Assembly: GCA_963841425.1 (NCBI GenBank)
Contig: CAWJCL010000002.1
Location: 434,001 to 498,000 of the forward strand
Origin: DATEOR01 sp963841425
Lineage (GTDB): Bacteria > Actinomycetota > Thermoleophilia > Gaiellales > Gaiellaceae
DNA: 64,000 nt
Direction: 5' to 3'
Shown here: piece by piece, positions 17,078 through 27,275 of the stretch
Numbering within the stretch: the first letter of the stretch is position 1
Layout of the letters: each line of letters opens with the position of its first letter
Position numbers and translations under genes: made by a program
The notes under the pieces: model-generated
Databases searched by the model: none
Told to the model about the DNA's origin: nothing
The model's input: the letters and a program-made list of their open reading frames with translations, nothing else

Positions 17078-18745
17078 TCAACGTCCGTCTCCGTGCGACG
17101 TGAGGGGGACGCGCCCGGGGAGACGACATCTCATACTTGCCAGGAAGCGGCCGACCCTCGCCGCTCGGCCGCGGACGGAGGCGAGGCGCCCGTAACCTTT
17201 CTGGAGAGCCTCCCCCGTCATAACAAATCCAAGGACGTTTGAGCCCGGCGACTCGTCGAGCACGCGCCGAAGCTCCTCGAGCATTCCGATGGGGACTGCA
17301 GAAGGGTTCGCAACGACGACCACGGCGTCGGCATGGGCGGTGAACGCCACGGCATCCGCGCTCTCGAGTAATGAGGGCGAATCGATGAGGACGAGGTCGG
17401 AATCGCGCGCGAGCCGCTCAAACACCTCTTCCAAGCCCACGATGTCGGGACCATCGCTCCCGTGGATCTCCAAGCCCAGCGGGATAACGCCTAGCGCCCC
17501 TCCTGGCGGCCCGCCTCTCGGGTCTCCAGCAGCTTTCTGCTCGGTTAGCTCGACGTATGAAATGGCCGCATTCAGAAGAACCTGACCGTGGAGGGCCTCG
17601 GTGAGCCCCGGCTGCCTGGGAAGGCCAAACGGGCGGTGAAGCGACGGATTGCGGAAGTCGAGGTCAACCAGGAAAACCCTCCTTCCGGCCTGCGCGAAGG
17701 CGACCGCGAGATTCGCGACTGTCGTGGACTTTCCCTCGCCGTCGACTGCGCTGGTGATCATCAGGCGGCGTGCACGCTGCGCCGACCGCGACCGAAGGGG
17801 ATCGTCGCCCGAGCAAGCCGATCTTTGCGCGTCGACGAGCTCGAGACTCGTCCTCAAGGTCCGAAACGGCAGCGCATGGGGACTGCCCGGGTCAGCCAGC
17901 GTCACAAGGCGCTGGGACCCCCTGAACGCGCGAGGCGGCCGCGGTACTCGGCCGAGCAGCCGCAGATCGAGACAGTCGCCGATCTCTTCCGCCGAGCGGG
18001 GACGCGGATCCAGAGTCTCCCGGAGGAACGCGATACCTATCCCCGCGATAGCCGCGAGAATGAACGCCAAGATCCCGTTCCGCTTGACCTCGGAGTCCAC
18101 CCGAACAGCGCCGTCAGCAGGCCACACACGAGCTTTCGGTGTAACGGCTACGGCTTCCATGGCTGCGAGTCGACCCGCCTCTTGCTCGACGATCGCGTTG
18201 CCTGGAAAACCCGTCGCTTGGGCGGGCTTACGTTCCTCGCCGCGACTGATCGACCCCTGCGTGTAGGCGAATTGCAACCGCTCGATCTCCCCGATGTACG
18301 CGACATACTCGCGGGCGTATGCGTTCGCGAGCCGAATCGCCCGAGCCGGGCGGCCGTCTGAGACCGTAAACGCGAGAAGATCGCCGTCGCCCGCAGAAGT
18401 GGCACGCGACGCGGCAAGAAGGTCAGAGGCCGACATCGTTTCCGTCCCCGCAGCGACTACTGTCCGACTGGCGATCGCTGGAAGCCGAGCGAACTGCGTT
18501 TGCGTCATCAGTAGACGAGTCGCGTTCGCTTGCGACTGATCGTCGTTGGCCGTCAAGCCCTCGGAGAGGCTCTGAGGGGGCATGAGCAGATGCGCAGACG
18601 CCTCGTAGCGGACCGGCTGGCCAGATGAGAGCAAGCTGGCGACAACCGGGGCGATCACGACTGGTGGAACGATGATCCACTTACGGCGCCTGAAGATTCC
18701 CAGATATTCGTGAAGCGTCGAGACAGGCCGGAACTCGGATGTCAA
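17078..18745 (-). CDS. Polysaccharide co-polymerase/BY-kinase fusion (Wzz domain plus tyrosine autokinase)
   Basis: The 555-aa protein starts with a Wzz domain (LHEYLGIFRRRKWIIVPPVV with first helix; second helix near 225-245). A cytoplasmic BY-kinase domain follows: Walker A SAVDGEGKSTTVANL, Walker A' VFLVDLDFRNP and Walker B LVLIDSPS. It should control chain length and assembly of the exported polymer. The usual C-terminal tyrosine cluster is not obvious: the last 60 residues hold only one Tyr (KGYGRL). TTG start at 18745 behind a GGGAG-rich stretch. A broken relative lies at 22882-24613. Confidence 0.9.
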   Translation of the reverse strand: MTSEFRPVSTLHEYLGIFRRRKWIIVPPVVIAPVVASLLSSGQPVRYEASAHLLMPPQSLSEGLTANDDQSQANATRLLMTQTQFARLPAIASRTVVAAGTETMSASDLLAASRATSAGDGDLLAFTVSDGRPARAIRLANAYAREYVAYIGEIERLQFAYTQGSISRGEERKPAQATGFPGNAIVEQEAGRLAAMEAVAVTPKARVWPADGAVRVDSEVKRNGILAFILAAIAGIGIAFLRETLDPRPRSAEEIGDCLDLRLLGRVPRPPRAFRGSQRLVTLADPGSPHALPFRTLRTSLELVDAQRSACSGDDPLRSRSAQRARRLMITSAVDGEGKSTTVANLAVAFAQAGRRVFLVDLDFRNPSLHRPFGLPRQPGLTEALHGQVLLNAAISYVELTEQKAAGDPRGGPPGGALGVIPLGLEIHGSDGPDIVGLEEVFERLARDSDLVLIDSPSLLESADAVAFTAHADAVVVVANPSAVPIGMLEELRRVLDESPGSNVLGFVMTGEALQKGYGRLASVRGRAARVGRFLASMRCRLPGRVPLTSHGDGR

Positions 18746-18869
18746 AGGTGCTTCTCTCCCTCCCCCTCCGACCAGCGTGTGGTCGCCCTATCAGACATAC
18801 GATATCTCCCCTTTGGAGCAACGGAAATCCACCGATTGGTGAGGATCGCCGCTCCGCGATCGACCACTG

Positions 18870-19990
18870 TCAAGCCGCATCGAGCCCGAGCCCCGAGAGG
18901 AGGGCGGCGCGAAAACGATCAGGCGCAAAGCGAGCCGCGAAGGTCTCCAGAGACGTCCACGTAGTCGAGCAAGACGTGCTCGAAGTGGAAATGAGTATCG
19001 GGCCGGCGCAGCGGGCCGGGTTCTCGCAATCGACTGCAGGCGAGGCCATGCGCAGACACGAGATGGCCCAGGAGGCCATAGCGATGTGCGACGACTGGGG
19101 TACCGACCGAGCATGCCTCCAGCAGGACGCGCGACATCCCCGAGTGTTGGGGATAGGGCAGCAGTGCGCAACTTGCGCCTGCCAGCGCACGCAGCCCTTC
19201 CAACTCCGAGTGGTGGTGGGGACGCACGTCGACCTCTAGGCCACTCGATGCCATGGCGGCCGCGTGCCCCCGGAGCTCGGACAGGTACGAAGGTTCGACG
19301 CTGCCGGCAAGCACGAGGCGCACCGGCGTCCGCTCGAGGGTCATCGCGCGCGCAAGCAAATCAATTCCCTTTCGTGCGGCAAGCGCCCCATAAAGGACGC
19401 AGCCGACGCGATCTCGCGGGCGCTCCTCAGTGGCGAGCGACCGCACCGGCGGCTCGGGCAGCCAGTGTGCTGCCGCACCTCTGCCGAGGGCCCATCGGCG
19501 TGCCGCCTCCTCGTCGAGTGTGAAGACCGCGAGCGTCCGGGCGTCGTCGCCAGGAGCGCAGGGCCCACTCCTTCGCCAGGGCGACCGCACCGTCAACCAT
19601 AGAGAGCCCCGCCCCGAACGCGGCTCGATAATGGGCGCGCGGGTAGTAGAGCAGCAGGCTCGTCGGGCTAGGGAATCGCCGTTCCATGACGAGCCGAACG
19701 AGAACATGGTCGGCGTAGAGGTGCAGCGCTTGGTCAGCCCGGCAGGCCGTCTCCCGAAAACGAGCTGCCTCCTCTGCAAGCACGGAGCGGCGGCTGAGCC
19801 GCCTACCGAGCGGCGGCCTGGCCTCGCCCAACGAGAAGGTCTCGACACCGATGTCGTCGAGGGCGTCAAGCGTCTCCTGGGGCAATGCAAGCAGGATCTG
19901 ACTCGAAGGCTGCAGCGCGTCGACAAGGCGACGAACGTAGGTCGGCCGATGGCCGCCGGCGGTCCAGTCGAACAAAGCAATCTTCGTCAC
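18870..19990 (-). pseudogene. GT4-family glycosyltransferase pseudogene
   Basis: GTG at 19990 starts MTKIALFDWTAGGHRPTYVR and stays open for about 150 residues to near 19545. A frameshift there moves to ARTLAVFTLDEEAARRWALG, LYGALAARKGIDLLARAM and LEVDVRPHHH, then LPYPQHSGMSRVLLEACSVG (the EX7E-like region). A second shift near 18960 is needed to reach ETFAARFAPDRFRAALL before the stop at 18870. The content is a complete GT4 enzyme split in three frames. It lies upstream of the intact BY-kinase operon in the same direction. Confidence 0.75.
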
Positions 19991-20269
19991 TGCGCAAACG
20001 GCGCCACGCGCCCTTCCAGCGCCGCGGTGCCCGTCTTCGTCGCAAGAACCAGCTGCGTGGGTCCTACGACAGGATCACCAACGCGCCGACTCGGACGCGC
20101 GATCGACGATGAAATGCGGATCGAGCCCCGTCACAAGCGACGACAATGTCCAACCGGATGCAGTCCACGCGATGGCAGACTTCCTCAAGTCTCGGGAGTC
20201 GCACGTCCAACTTGGGAGTCACACGGCGGCTTCAGACCGGACACGACCGGCCGGAAACGGGCCTGCGAG

Positions 20270-21240
20270 CGCTGCCACTGCCGGCCCTGATCTGGTCATA
20301 GATCCAGGAGTACGTTTTCTCGAGGCCCTCTTCGAGCGCATCTCGGGCTCCCAGCCGAAGTCGCTTGATGAGAGTGTTGTCACTGTTCCGACCGCTCACA
20401 CCTTGAGGGGCATCGAGCTTGTAGTGACGGCGTAGCTCGACCCGCGATCCCTTCGACGATCGACACGAGCTCGTCGACCGTCACGAGACGCGCGCTTCCG
20501 ACGTTGAGGGGCTCGGCGACATCGCTCTCATCAGCAACCGCGTGCCGCGCACGCAGTCGTCGACGAACATGAAGCTCCGGGTCTGTTTCCCGTCGCCCCA
20601 GATTTCGATTTCATGCTCGCCGGAGAGCTTCGCGCGAGCGACCTTTCGGCAAATGGCAGCAGGCGCCTTCTCCCTGCCTCCGTCATAGGTGCCGCTCGGA
20701 CCGTAGACATTGTGGTAGCGAGCGACTCGCGTCGGCAGTCCGAAGTCCACCGTGAAATGACGGCACATCCGCTCGCTGAAGAGCTTCTCCCAGCCATATC
20801 CATCCTCCGGCATCGCCGGGTACGCATCCTCTTCTCGAAGAGGCACGACATCGGTCGAGGTCTGCTTGTCGGCGGCGTAGACGCATGCCGAAGAGGCGAA
20901 GAAGTACCGATCGCACCTCGCGCTCTCGCGCGGCGAGGAGGAGATGCGTGTTGATCAAAACCGAAAGCATGCATCGCGCCTTGTTGGCCTCGATGAAACC
21001 CATGCCTCCCATGTCAGCCGCGAGGTTGAAGACGTGCTGCGTCCCATCCAGGGCATGGCGACAGGCGTCGCGGTCGCTTAGATCGAGCACGCGGTTCTCA
21101 GCGTCCCGAAAATCTGAAACCACTCATCATCGGGTTTGACATCGACCGAACGTCTCGAAAACGGCCATCACCGAGAAGGTCGGCGACAAGGTGCCCGCCG
21201 ATGAAACCTCCCGCGCCGCAAACGACGACGTCCGCATTCT
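20270..21240 (-). pseudogene. GDP-mannose 3,5-epimerase pseudogene
   Basis: Fragments in several frames spell one epimerase: NADVVVCGAGGFIGGHLVAD, NLAADMGGMGFIEANKARCM, YGWEKLFSERMCRHFTVDFG, RYHNVYGPSGTYDGGREKAP, EIWGDGKQTRSFMFVDDCV, GRNSDNTLIKRLRLG and EEGLEKTYSWIYDQIR. NLAADMGGMGF and GRNSDNTLI are close to plant-type GDP-mannose 3,5-epimerase. Frameshifts occur near 21110, 20880, 20530 and 20430. It once made GDP-L-galactose or a related sugar; none can be made from this copy. Confidence 0.8.
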
Positions 21241-21269
21241 TCCTCGCTTCTTTCGACTTGTGTTTGTCT

Positions 21270-22460
21270 GCCCGATGACGGTTTACCGGAACCAGAATCT
21301 GCTCGAAACGATTGCCGATGTATTCCACTTCGAAATTCTCCTCCGCGTACAATCGCGCCCGCCGGCCGATTTCTCTTGGAAGCGTGGATCGTCAGAAGAG
21401 GTCCGCCGCCGCGCGCAATCGGGCTCTGTCTCCTGGCTTAACGAGAAGTCCAGCGCCGCTCCTGCGAACGACGTCAGCCGCGAGATTGTCGCGCGGAATC
21501 GATGCGAGAAACGGTCGCCCTGCGCACAGATAGCTGAGCACCTTCGATGGCACCGAGTAGCTTCCGGCGTCGGCCTCCAACAGGGCGATCAGGACATCGG
21601 CACTGGCGAGGACGTCAGGAAGTCCGCATATGGCTGGAAAGGGAGGAGGTGAAGATTGTTCAGACCCTCCTCGTCGCGCCGACGACGAAGCAAGTCCGCA
21701 CCGCGTCCCTCGGAAACCACAACCACGTCGACATCGTCCAGCTCGGAATCGCGGGCTAGCTCGACGAGCACTTCGGGATCGTGCTTCAGGCCGAGGGTTC
21801 CGGAGTAGAGGAGGACCGTTGCCGAGCAAGCTTGGCGCCGTGCCTAGGCGTTGTCTCGCGGCCGCTGCGGCAGCTCATCGATCGGAGCCCAGTTCTCGAG
21901 GACGTGAATCCGTCGGCAGGAACCCGAGCCTTCGAAGCATGGAAGAAACCCCGGCGAGATCGGGATAACCGCGTCGCTGGCCAGCAGAATCTTCCGTTCA
22001 AGCTCGACGAAGAGATTCCCGATCAGTGAGCCGGCCCGGCGATAGCGGCGCTCGAGCACCTTCTTATTCCGATGCCGAGGACATCCTGCTGCCAGAAAAC
22101 AAAACGCGACCCGACGCTCTTCGACTCGGCTAGGAGTCGCTTCTGGGCGAGAGAGGCGTGTTTGCGGAAATGACGACGTCAGGGCAGAATCCTGCGGTCA
22201 CTCGCTCGCCGCGCCGTAGTCTCGCTCTTGCCGCACCTTTGGATGGGGAATCCTCGCAAACTCGCGCGATAGCATGATTGCCTCGACAAGAAGGCTGAGG
22301 TCATGCGCCTCGTTCACGGCACCCTTCCGGTGCGAAAGGAGCCGCAATGCACGCGAAGGACGTCGAAGCCACGGCGAGCAAGCTCCCGGCTCAGCTGCAG
22401 CTGGAAGGGATGACCAGAGTAATCGTGCACGAGGATGCGAGTGCCCAGCGCCGTCGCGTA
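21270..22460 (-). pseudogene. GT4-family glycosyltransferase pseudogene (WbuB-like)
   Basis: Fragments in order: RILVHDYSGHPFQLQLSREL (start region near 22455), KGAVNEAHDLSLLVEAI, ERKILLASDAVIPISPGFL, VHVLENWAPIDELP-like text, LVELARDSELDDVDVVVVSE, NNLHLLPFQPYADF, LIALLEADAGSYSVPSKVLS and YAEENFEVEYIGNRFEQIL. They belong to a GT4 enzyme of the WbuB/WcaI kind. At least four frame changes are needed. Its last fragment runs in frame, without a stop, into the GDP-mannose epimerase remnant, so the original gene boundary is lost. Confidence 0.7.
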
Positions 22461-22881
22461 CGTCGCGACTCCGATTGCACATTTTGAATCCGAAAGCTGT
22501 TTGACCGATCGAGGAGGCCTCTGCCAGTCAATGACCGAGCGAATGCGTCCGGCCGAGCGATCAGAGCACGACGGATCTATCGTCGTATTCGACTTACCAA
22601 GATGAGTCATGTCGACGCTCTGCAACCCGGCCCCGGTCCTCGGGGGCCGGTGTCCGCGGAGAGCATTCAATCTTATGCCCTTGGGGGCTAGCCTTTCGAA
22701 CGGTATCTGCCCAAGAGTCGCTTCTTGCCGATCCTCTGCTCGAAAGAGACGTCGCTTCTTACCCAGCGACGAGCTCGTGGAGGCGGGCTCGACATCGACG
22801 GTCGCTGCTTTACACGGATGCTCGACCAGCTATCCTGTGAGAACGGGCTTCGGGCGACCGGACTTGAGCTTGCGGCTCATT
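22461..22881. other. Non-coding stretch between divergent pseudogenes
   Basis: No convincing gene is present between the minus-strand GT4 remnant and the plus-strand Wzz remnant. It probably held their divergent promoters; I see no clear pair of hexamers. Confidence 0.4.
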
Positions 22882-24613
22882 GTGAACACAAGCGAAAACT
22901 TCAATCGCAGCGAAGGGGCTATTGCTCCGAGTCTCCTCGACTACCTGGAGTTCTGAGGCGACGGAGGCTGATCTTTCTGTTGGTCACCTTGCTTGTCCGA
23001 GCAGCGGCCGTCGCGTTCTCTGTGCGTCAGACGCCTGTATACCAGGCAACAGCAGAGGTGCTGCTTACCGGTCAGAACGTCACTGGCATTCTCGGCGGAA
23101 CCCCATCGTCTAGTCGATCCGGAGCGCGACGCACAGACACAAGCCGAGCTCGCACGGGTGCCGCCGTGGTCAGCACGGTGCTGGCCGAGGTTCCGGAGGC
23201 GGATCTAACACCGACGACGTTTCGCGAGTCCTCGACCGTCTCCTCGACTCTCGGCAGCGACTTCTTGGCTTTTTCCGTGAAGAGCTCGGATCCGCTGTTG
23301 TCGGAGCGTCTTGCTAAGGCGTACGCGAATGCATACAGCGAGAAGGGCGATGGCCTCGAGACGAAGACATCGAGAACGCCCTCGCAGGAGTCAGGCAGCA
23401 ACTGACGCGACTCGAGGCAGCGGGTGAGACGGATACTTCGACGCACAAGGCGCTCTAGGCCAGAGAACAGGCACTGGCCGCCCTCAACGCCGTGCAGACC
23501 GTACGGCGCAGGTCGTCAAGACCGCTGACGAGGCCCCGAAGGTGGCGCCGCGAACCGTACGGAACGGTTTGATCGCGGTCTTCCTCGGCATCATTCTCGG
23601 CCTGATCGTCGTGTTTCTTGGCGACGCGCTCGACACACGAGCCAGGTCGACCGAAACCATCCGCGAGGTGCTCGACCTGCGTCTTCTCGGACGTTTGCCG
23701 GCACCAAGCAAGGCGATTCGTCAGCTCGCCGATCCCAGCTCGAGCAGAGGCTTCGTGTACGGGCGAGTTCGACTTCGCCAATGCGGAGGAAGGCGGCAGA
23801 ACGACCATGTTGACGAGGGGGAGCAACGGCCAGTCGACGGCCTGCGGCGAGTCTTCCGGCGGCCCTGCGCTCGCCCGTCGCGGGCGCTCGTCACGGTGAC
23901 GGCCGAGGCCCCGCCCCCGCCCGCCCCTCGTCTCCGGGCGAGCCCATGACGGCGTGAGCTCGGGAGAAGCTCGACCGCACTGCACCCGCTCGTGACGGAC
24001 ACGGCGCCTGCGGGAGGAAAAGAATGTTTCGCCGCGTGAGTCTGGAAGTCATGCTGCGGAGCGGCTCCGAGCGGATAGCTTGGGGCAGAGCGGCGGTCGG
24101 GAGAAGCATGAGCGTGCCCGATGCGCCGACCTCATCCTCGTCGACGCTGCACCGCTCCTTGTGGGGGATGCGATCGCTCTGAGCGCCCACGTGGATGCGC
24201 TCGTCATCGTGACACATCTTAAAGGCTTCGCGAGAGCGACGCTCGAGGACATGAAGCGGATCCTCGAGGCCTGCCCCGCCGAGAAGCTCGGTTTCATCCT
24301 GACGGGTGCCGAGAAGATGGAAGGATACGGCAGGTATTCGGCGAACGCCGCCGCCGCCGAGTTGCGCTCGGCTCGCGTGCTGCACATGGCGGCACCGTCC
24401 TCCGCCTCTGCGAACGGCTCGGCGGCGGCGTCCACCCGAGAGGAAAGCGGCGTTGCAGAGAATGAGGAGAACCTGGTGACATCGACCACGGAGAAGCGAC
24501 AAACGGCGAGGCCGAAGTCGCTCGGCGCGTTCAGCGCTGGACGGAGGCAAACGAATAGTTGTAAAAGCCAAGACTTGGTTCTGCTGACGGGGAGTTGGCG
24601 GAACGAGAGCTGA
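22882..24613 (+). pseudogene. Wzz/BY-kinase pseudogene with lost P-loop region
   Basis: GTG at 22882 gives SENFNRSEGAIAPSLLDYLE, then a frameshift at about 22955 leads to VLRRRRLIFLLVTLLVRAAA and YQATAEVLLTGQNV. A further shift near 23360, an in-frame TAG at 23457 and another shift near 23510 precede the second helix (LIAVFLGIILGLIVVFLGDA) and EVLDLRLLGRLPAP. Walker A is not found; Walker B (ADLILVDAAPLLVGDAIAL) and a GYGRY tail appear after 24100. It is a paralogue of the intact BY-kinase at 17078-18745, but on the opposite strand, and is clearly dead. Confidence 0.8.
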
Positions 24614-24800
24614 GCGTCGATGTCTTTTTTTGTAGTGCACTCTCGCCCGATCGGACTCTGCCGACCTAGCGCTCAGAGGTCCACGAAAGCAAGGCATTCC
24701 AGCCCGGATGAACAATATATTTATATGATTGTAATAATCCTCGTTAGGTGACTGCAGTAGTCGGCCCCGGGTGTGGGCAGCGTTTGGCGCTCGCCGACAG
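24614..24800. other. Short AT-rich spacer
   Basis: It contains an unusually AT-rich patch (about 24712-24740) in a GC-rich region, with ACAAT and ATTGT as a small inverted pair around it. It lies between convergent 3' ends and may act as a terminator or mark foreign DNA. No gene is seen. Confidence 0.35.
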
Positions 24801-26041
24801 CTAGGGCGGGTTTGCATTCGGGGATCGAGGCGCGGACGCCCGCTGTGAAGAGCGATGGTTGATGGCGATGGGGGCTCCGCGGAGAAACCCGTCCGCGCCC
24901 CGCTCGAAGGAGCACTTCCAACGAGCTCCAGGGAGCGACGCCTGCCCGCTCCCGGCGTAGCCGACCAAGACGCAAGGTCACGCATGGCGGAGGCGAGCGC
25001 GTCGGCCGACCCGGCCGGCACGACGTAACCATTGACACCGCCCTCGACGAGGTCGTCGGCGGCCGCAACCTGATCGGAGGCAATAACCGGGAGGCGGTTG
25101 CCGAGCCCTTCGTGGACGACGAGCCCCCACGGCTCGTACAGGGATGGAACGACGAGTGCGTCGACCTCCGCGTAGAGCGCGGGAAGATCCTTTCCCTCGA
25201 CGTGCCCGAGCATCCGGATCCGCGGGTCCGACGAGGCAGCCGCGGCGACGCGCTCCCTCACCGGCCCCTCGCCGGCGATCCAGAGCTCGCCGCCCTCGAA
25301 GCGCCCGAACGCCTGGAGCAGCACGTCGAGCCCCTTGCGCTCGATCAGCCGGCCCACGAAGAGAAAGCGCGAGTCACGCCCGCTGCGCGGCCACGGGCGC
25401 TTCGGCGGCCGCTCCGGGACGAGCGCCGTGATCGGGGCGAGGGCGATCCGGTGCTCGTCGACTCCCAAGGACACGAGGTCGCGAACATGACGGGAGCCGT
25501 ACGCGAGGCAGGCGTCTGCCGTCCGCATGAAGTGACGCACCCAAGGACTTGCGATCCTCCTCGGCCACGTCGGCTGCGGCCGGTCGAAGCTGCCCCACCA
25601 GGGCACGACCGCCCAGCCCTTTCGGCCGCGCGCGGCGAGCGCCACAAGGTTGGCGGGCGACGACCAGATCCCGCCCCCACCCGCAACGACGACGTCCGGC
25701 TGGAACTCCGCGAGCGGCCCGAGCGGCCGCTTCGGCACGTAAATGTAGGTGTCGAAGCGCGTGCGGAAGCCGGATCCCGCAGCAAGCCATGCAAGGTCGA
25801 GCGTCCAGGAGTCGAGCAGAACGTGGGCGAAGGGAAGGTCCCGCTCGGGCGCCCAGCGTCGGTCTCGCTCCATCGTCGTCTCGGAGACCACCAGCAGCTC
25901 GCATTCGTCGCGTCGCGCGATCCGCTCGAACAGAGGCTTCGTGTACGGGGCGACCATGTTCACGATCACTGCGAGGCGGAGAGGCCTCTGGGGAGGCCTT
26001 TCGGCGGCTCCCGTCTGCCGTCCGCCCGCGGTCGCGCTCAC
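24801..26041 (-). CDS. GT4-family glycosyltransferase, likely frameshifted near its C-terminus
   Basis: GTG at 26041 overlaps the GT2 stop (GTGA). The protein reads RLAVIVNMVAPYTKPLFERI, has a VVAGGGGIWSSP acceptor-side motif, the GT-B hinge FLFVGRLIERKGLDVLLQAF and the donor-site EX7E motif EPWGLVVHE. After AMRDLASWS the frame seems to slip near 24920: the next frame gives CSFERGADGFLRGAPIAI, matching the remnant at 9291-9479, and stops at 24801. Without correction the frame stays open antisense to 23891, adding about 300 meaningless residues. The catalytic part is complete, so activity may survive. Confidence 0.8.
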
Positions 26042-27117
26042 GGGCGTGGCCCGATCGCGCTGCGGCCCTCGTCTCCCAGCCACCCGCGAACGGCCTTCGG
26101 GCTCATGCGCTGACGCGCCTTTACGGCGCGGCGCTTTCGCAACGTCGCACGCGTGTTCCGGATCGTCAGCGGGACGGCCGCGAGGGATCTCGGCGAGAAC
26201 AGCAGCCGGTGCCCCACCACCATGAGCTCGCGGCCGAGGATGAAGGGGAAGTCGCGTGCCAGGTTCGGAAGATCCTCGTTCTTCAGGAGCATCAGCCACT
26301 GGTTCTTCATCGCGTTGATCTGCACCGAGGTCGACTTGTCGAGCTCGTTTCGGTGAAACGTCCGCGCCGCAGAGAGGTAGCCCGTCGAGCCGAGGCCTCT
26401 CGTGGTGCGGGCGTGGTAGGCCCTTGCGCTCGGCACGTACCAGCACTCCCACCCGGCGAGCCGGAGCCGCCACGAGACGTCGTGATCCTCCTTGTGCGCG
26501 ACGAAGTTCTCGTCGAGGTACTCGTCGTCGAAGCGGATGGTCTCGAGCGCGGATCTCCGCGCGACCATCGCCGCCCCGTCGACCGCGAATACCTCGAGCT
26601 CCTCATCGAAGCGTCCGTCGTCCCGCTCGCCCTCGCCGCGCGTCGTAAACCGGCGCTGACGATTGAGGGCCAGGCCGGCGGTGTCGATGAGGTCGGTCGG
26701 GCGATCGGAGGCGAGCTCATAGCGCAGGATTTTTCCGATCGCAGCCCCGGCGGCCGGCCGCCGCGAGAAGAACGCGACCATCTCCGAGACGTACTCCGGA
26801 GTCGGGAAGAGATCGGCGTTGCAGAACATGACAAGCTCGCCCGAGGTCTCCCGGATGCCTCGGTTGATCGCGCGGGCGAAGCCGGCCTCGAAGCCCATGT
26901 CGAGGATTCCCACCCGCTCGTCCCGCGCGAGCTCTCCGATCGCCACGGCCACGTCCTGGGCCGGGTCGTTGTTGAGCACGACGATCTCGACGGTTCCGGG
27001 CTCCGTGGCGAGGAACGTGGGCAGCGAGCGCCGGAGGAGCGAGGCATCCTGGTGGGTCGGGATGAGGACGCTGAGACGCGTGGCCGACTCGTTCGCTTTG
27101 TGCCGCAGGTATTCCAC
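26038..27117 (-). CDS. GT2-family glycosyltransferase (rhamnosyltransferase-like)
   Basis: The 359-aa GT-A fold enzyme has LSVLIPTHQDASLLRRSLPT at the N-terminus, EIVVLNNDPAQD, FARAINRGIRETSGELVMFC and the metal-binding NADLFPTPEY. The lower part includes VDGAAMVARRSALETI and KEDHDVSWRLRLAGW, the ED-containing acceptor region common in WbbL-type transferases. It adds a sugar to the lipid-linked repeat unit; the sugar is unknown. It is first in a two-gene operon with the GT4 and is preceded by a strong promoter match at 27181-27153. Confidence 0.9.
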   Translation of the reverse strand: MEYLRHKANESATRLSVLIPTHQDASLLRRSLPTFLATEPGTVEIVVLNNDPAQDVAVAIGELARDERVGILDMGFEAGFARAINRGIRETSGELVMFCNADLFPTPEYVSEMVAFFSRRPAAGAAIGKILRYELASDRPTDLIDTAGLALNRQRRFTTRGEGERDDGRFDEELEVFAVDGAAMVARRSALETIRFDDEYLDENFVAHKEDHDVSWRLRLAGWECWYVPSARAYHARTTRGLGSTGYLSAARTFHRNELDKSTSVQINAMKNQWLMLLKNEDLPNLARDFPFILGRELMVVGHRLLFSPRSLAAVPLTIRNTRATLRKRRAVKARQRMSPKAVRGWLGDEGRSAIGPRP

Positions 27118-27152
27118 CCCCCTCCAGCGCGGCCGCCCGCGCTCCTCGCCCC

Positions 27153-27181
27153 ACTATCGGGACGCTGCCAGGCTCTGTCAA
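27153..27181 (-). promoter_or_regulatory. Sigma-70-type promoter for the GT2-GT4 operon
   Basis: Minus strand: TTGACA (27181-27176), 17 bases, GATAGT (27158-27153), 36 bases before the GT2 start. The hexamers and spacing equal those at 9153-9125 and 9914-9886, but the spacer sequence differs. Confidence 0.65.
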
Positions 27182-27263
27182 CCGGTCGGGAGCGCGAAGA
27201 AACGCTTCCCGTCAACGCCTCTTCCTAGCCGTTCGGTCAGGTCAGCACGGGGGGTATGCGCGC

Positions 27264-27269
27264 TACAAC
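27264..27269 (+). promoter_or_regulatory. Candidate -10 box for a leaderless mRNA
   Basis: TACAAC lies 6 bases before the ATG at 27276, with no Shine-Dalgarno between them. No strong -35 was found. Confidence 0.4.
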
Positions 27270-27275
27270 TGAGAA

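Noticed and set aside
18840..18870. TTGACA upstream of the BY-kinase as another GATAGT-type promoter
   Set aside because: The hexamer is present on the minus strand near 18867 but no acceptable -10 lies 16-18 bases downstream.
9300..24613. Frameshifts as general sequencing error
   Set aside because: Dozens of flanking genes are intact, and breaks cluster in two islands with in-frame stops and deletions too, which favours decay. Local error cannot be fully excluded.
23891..24800. C-terminal 300 residues of the long minus-strand frame after the GT4 gene
   Set aside because: They have no family features, run antisense to the Wzz remnant, and the true GT4 tail is visible in another frame.
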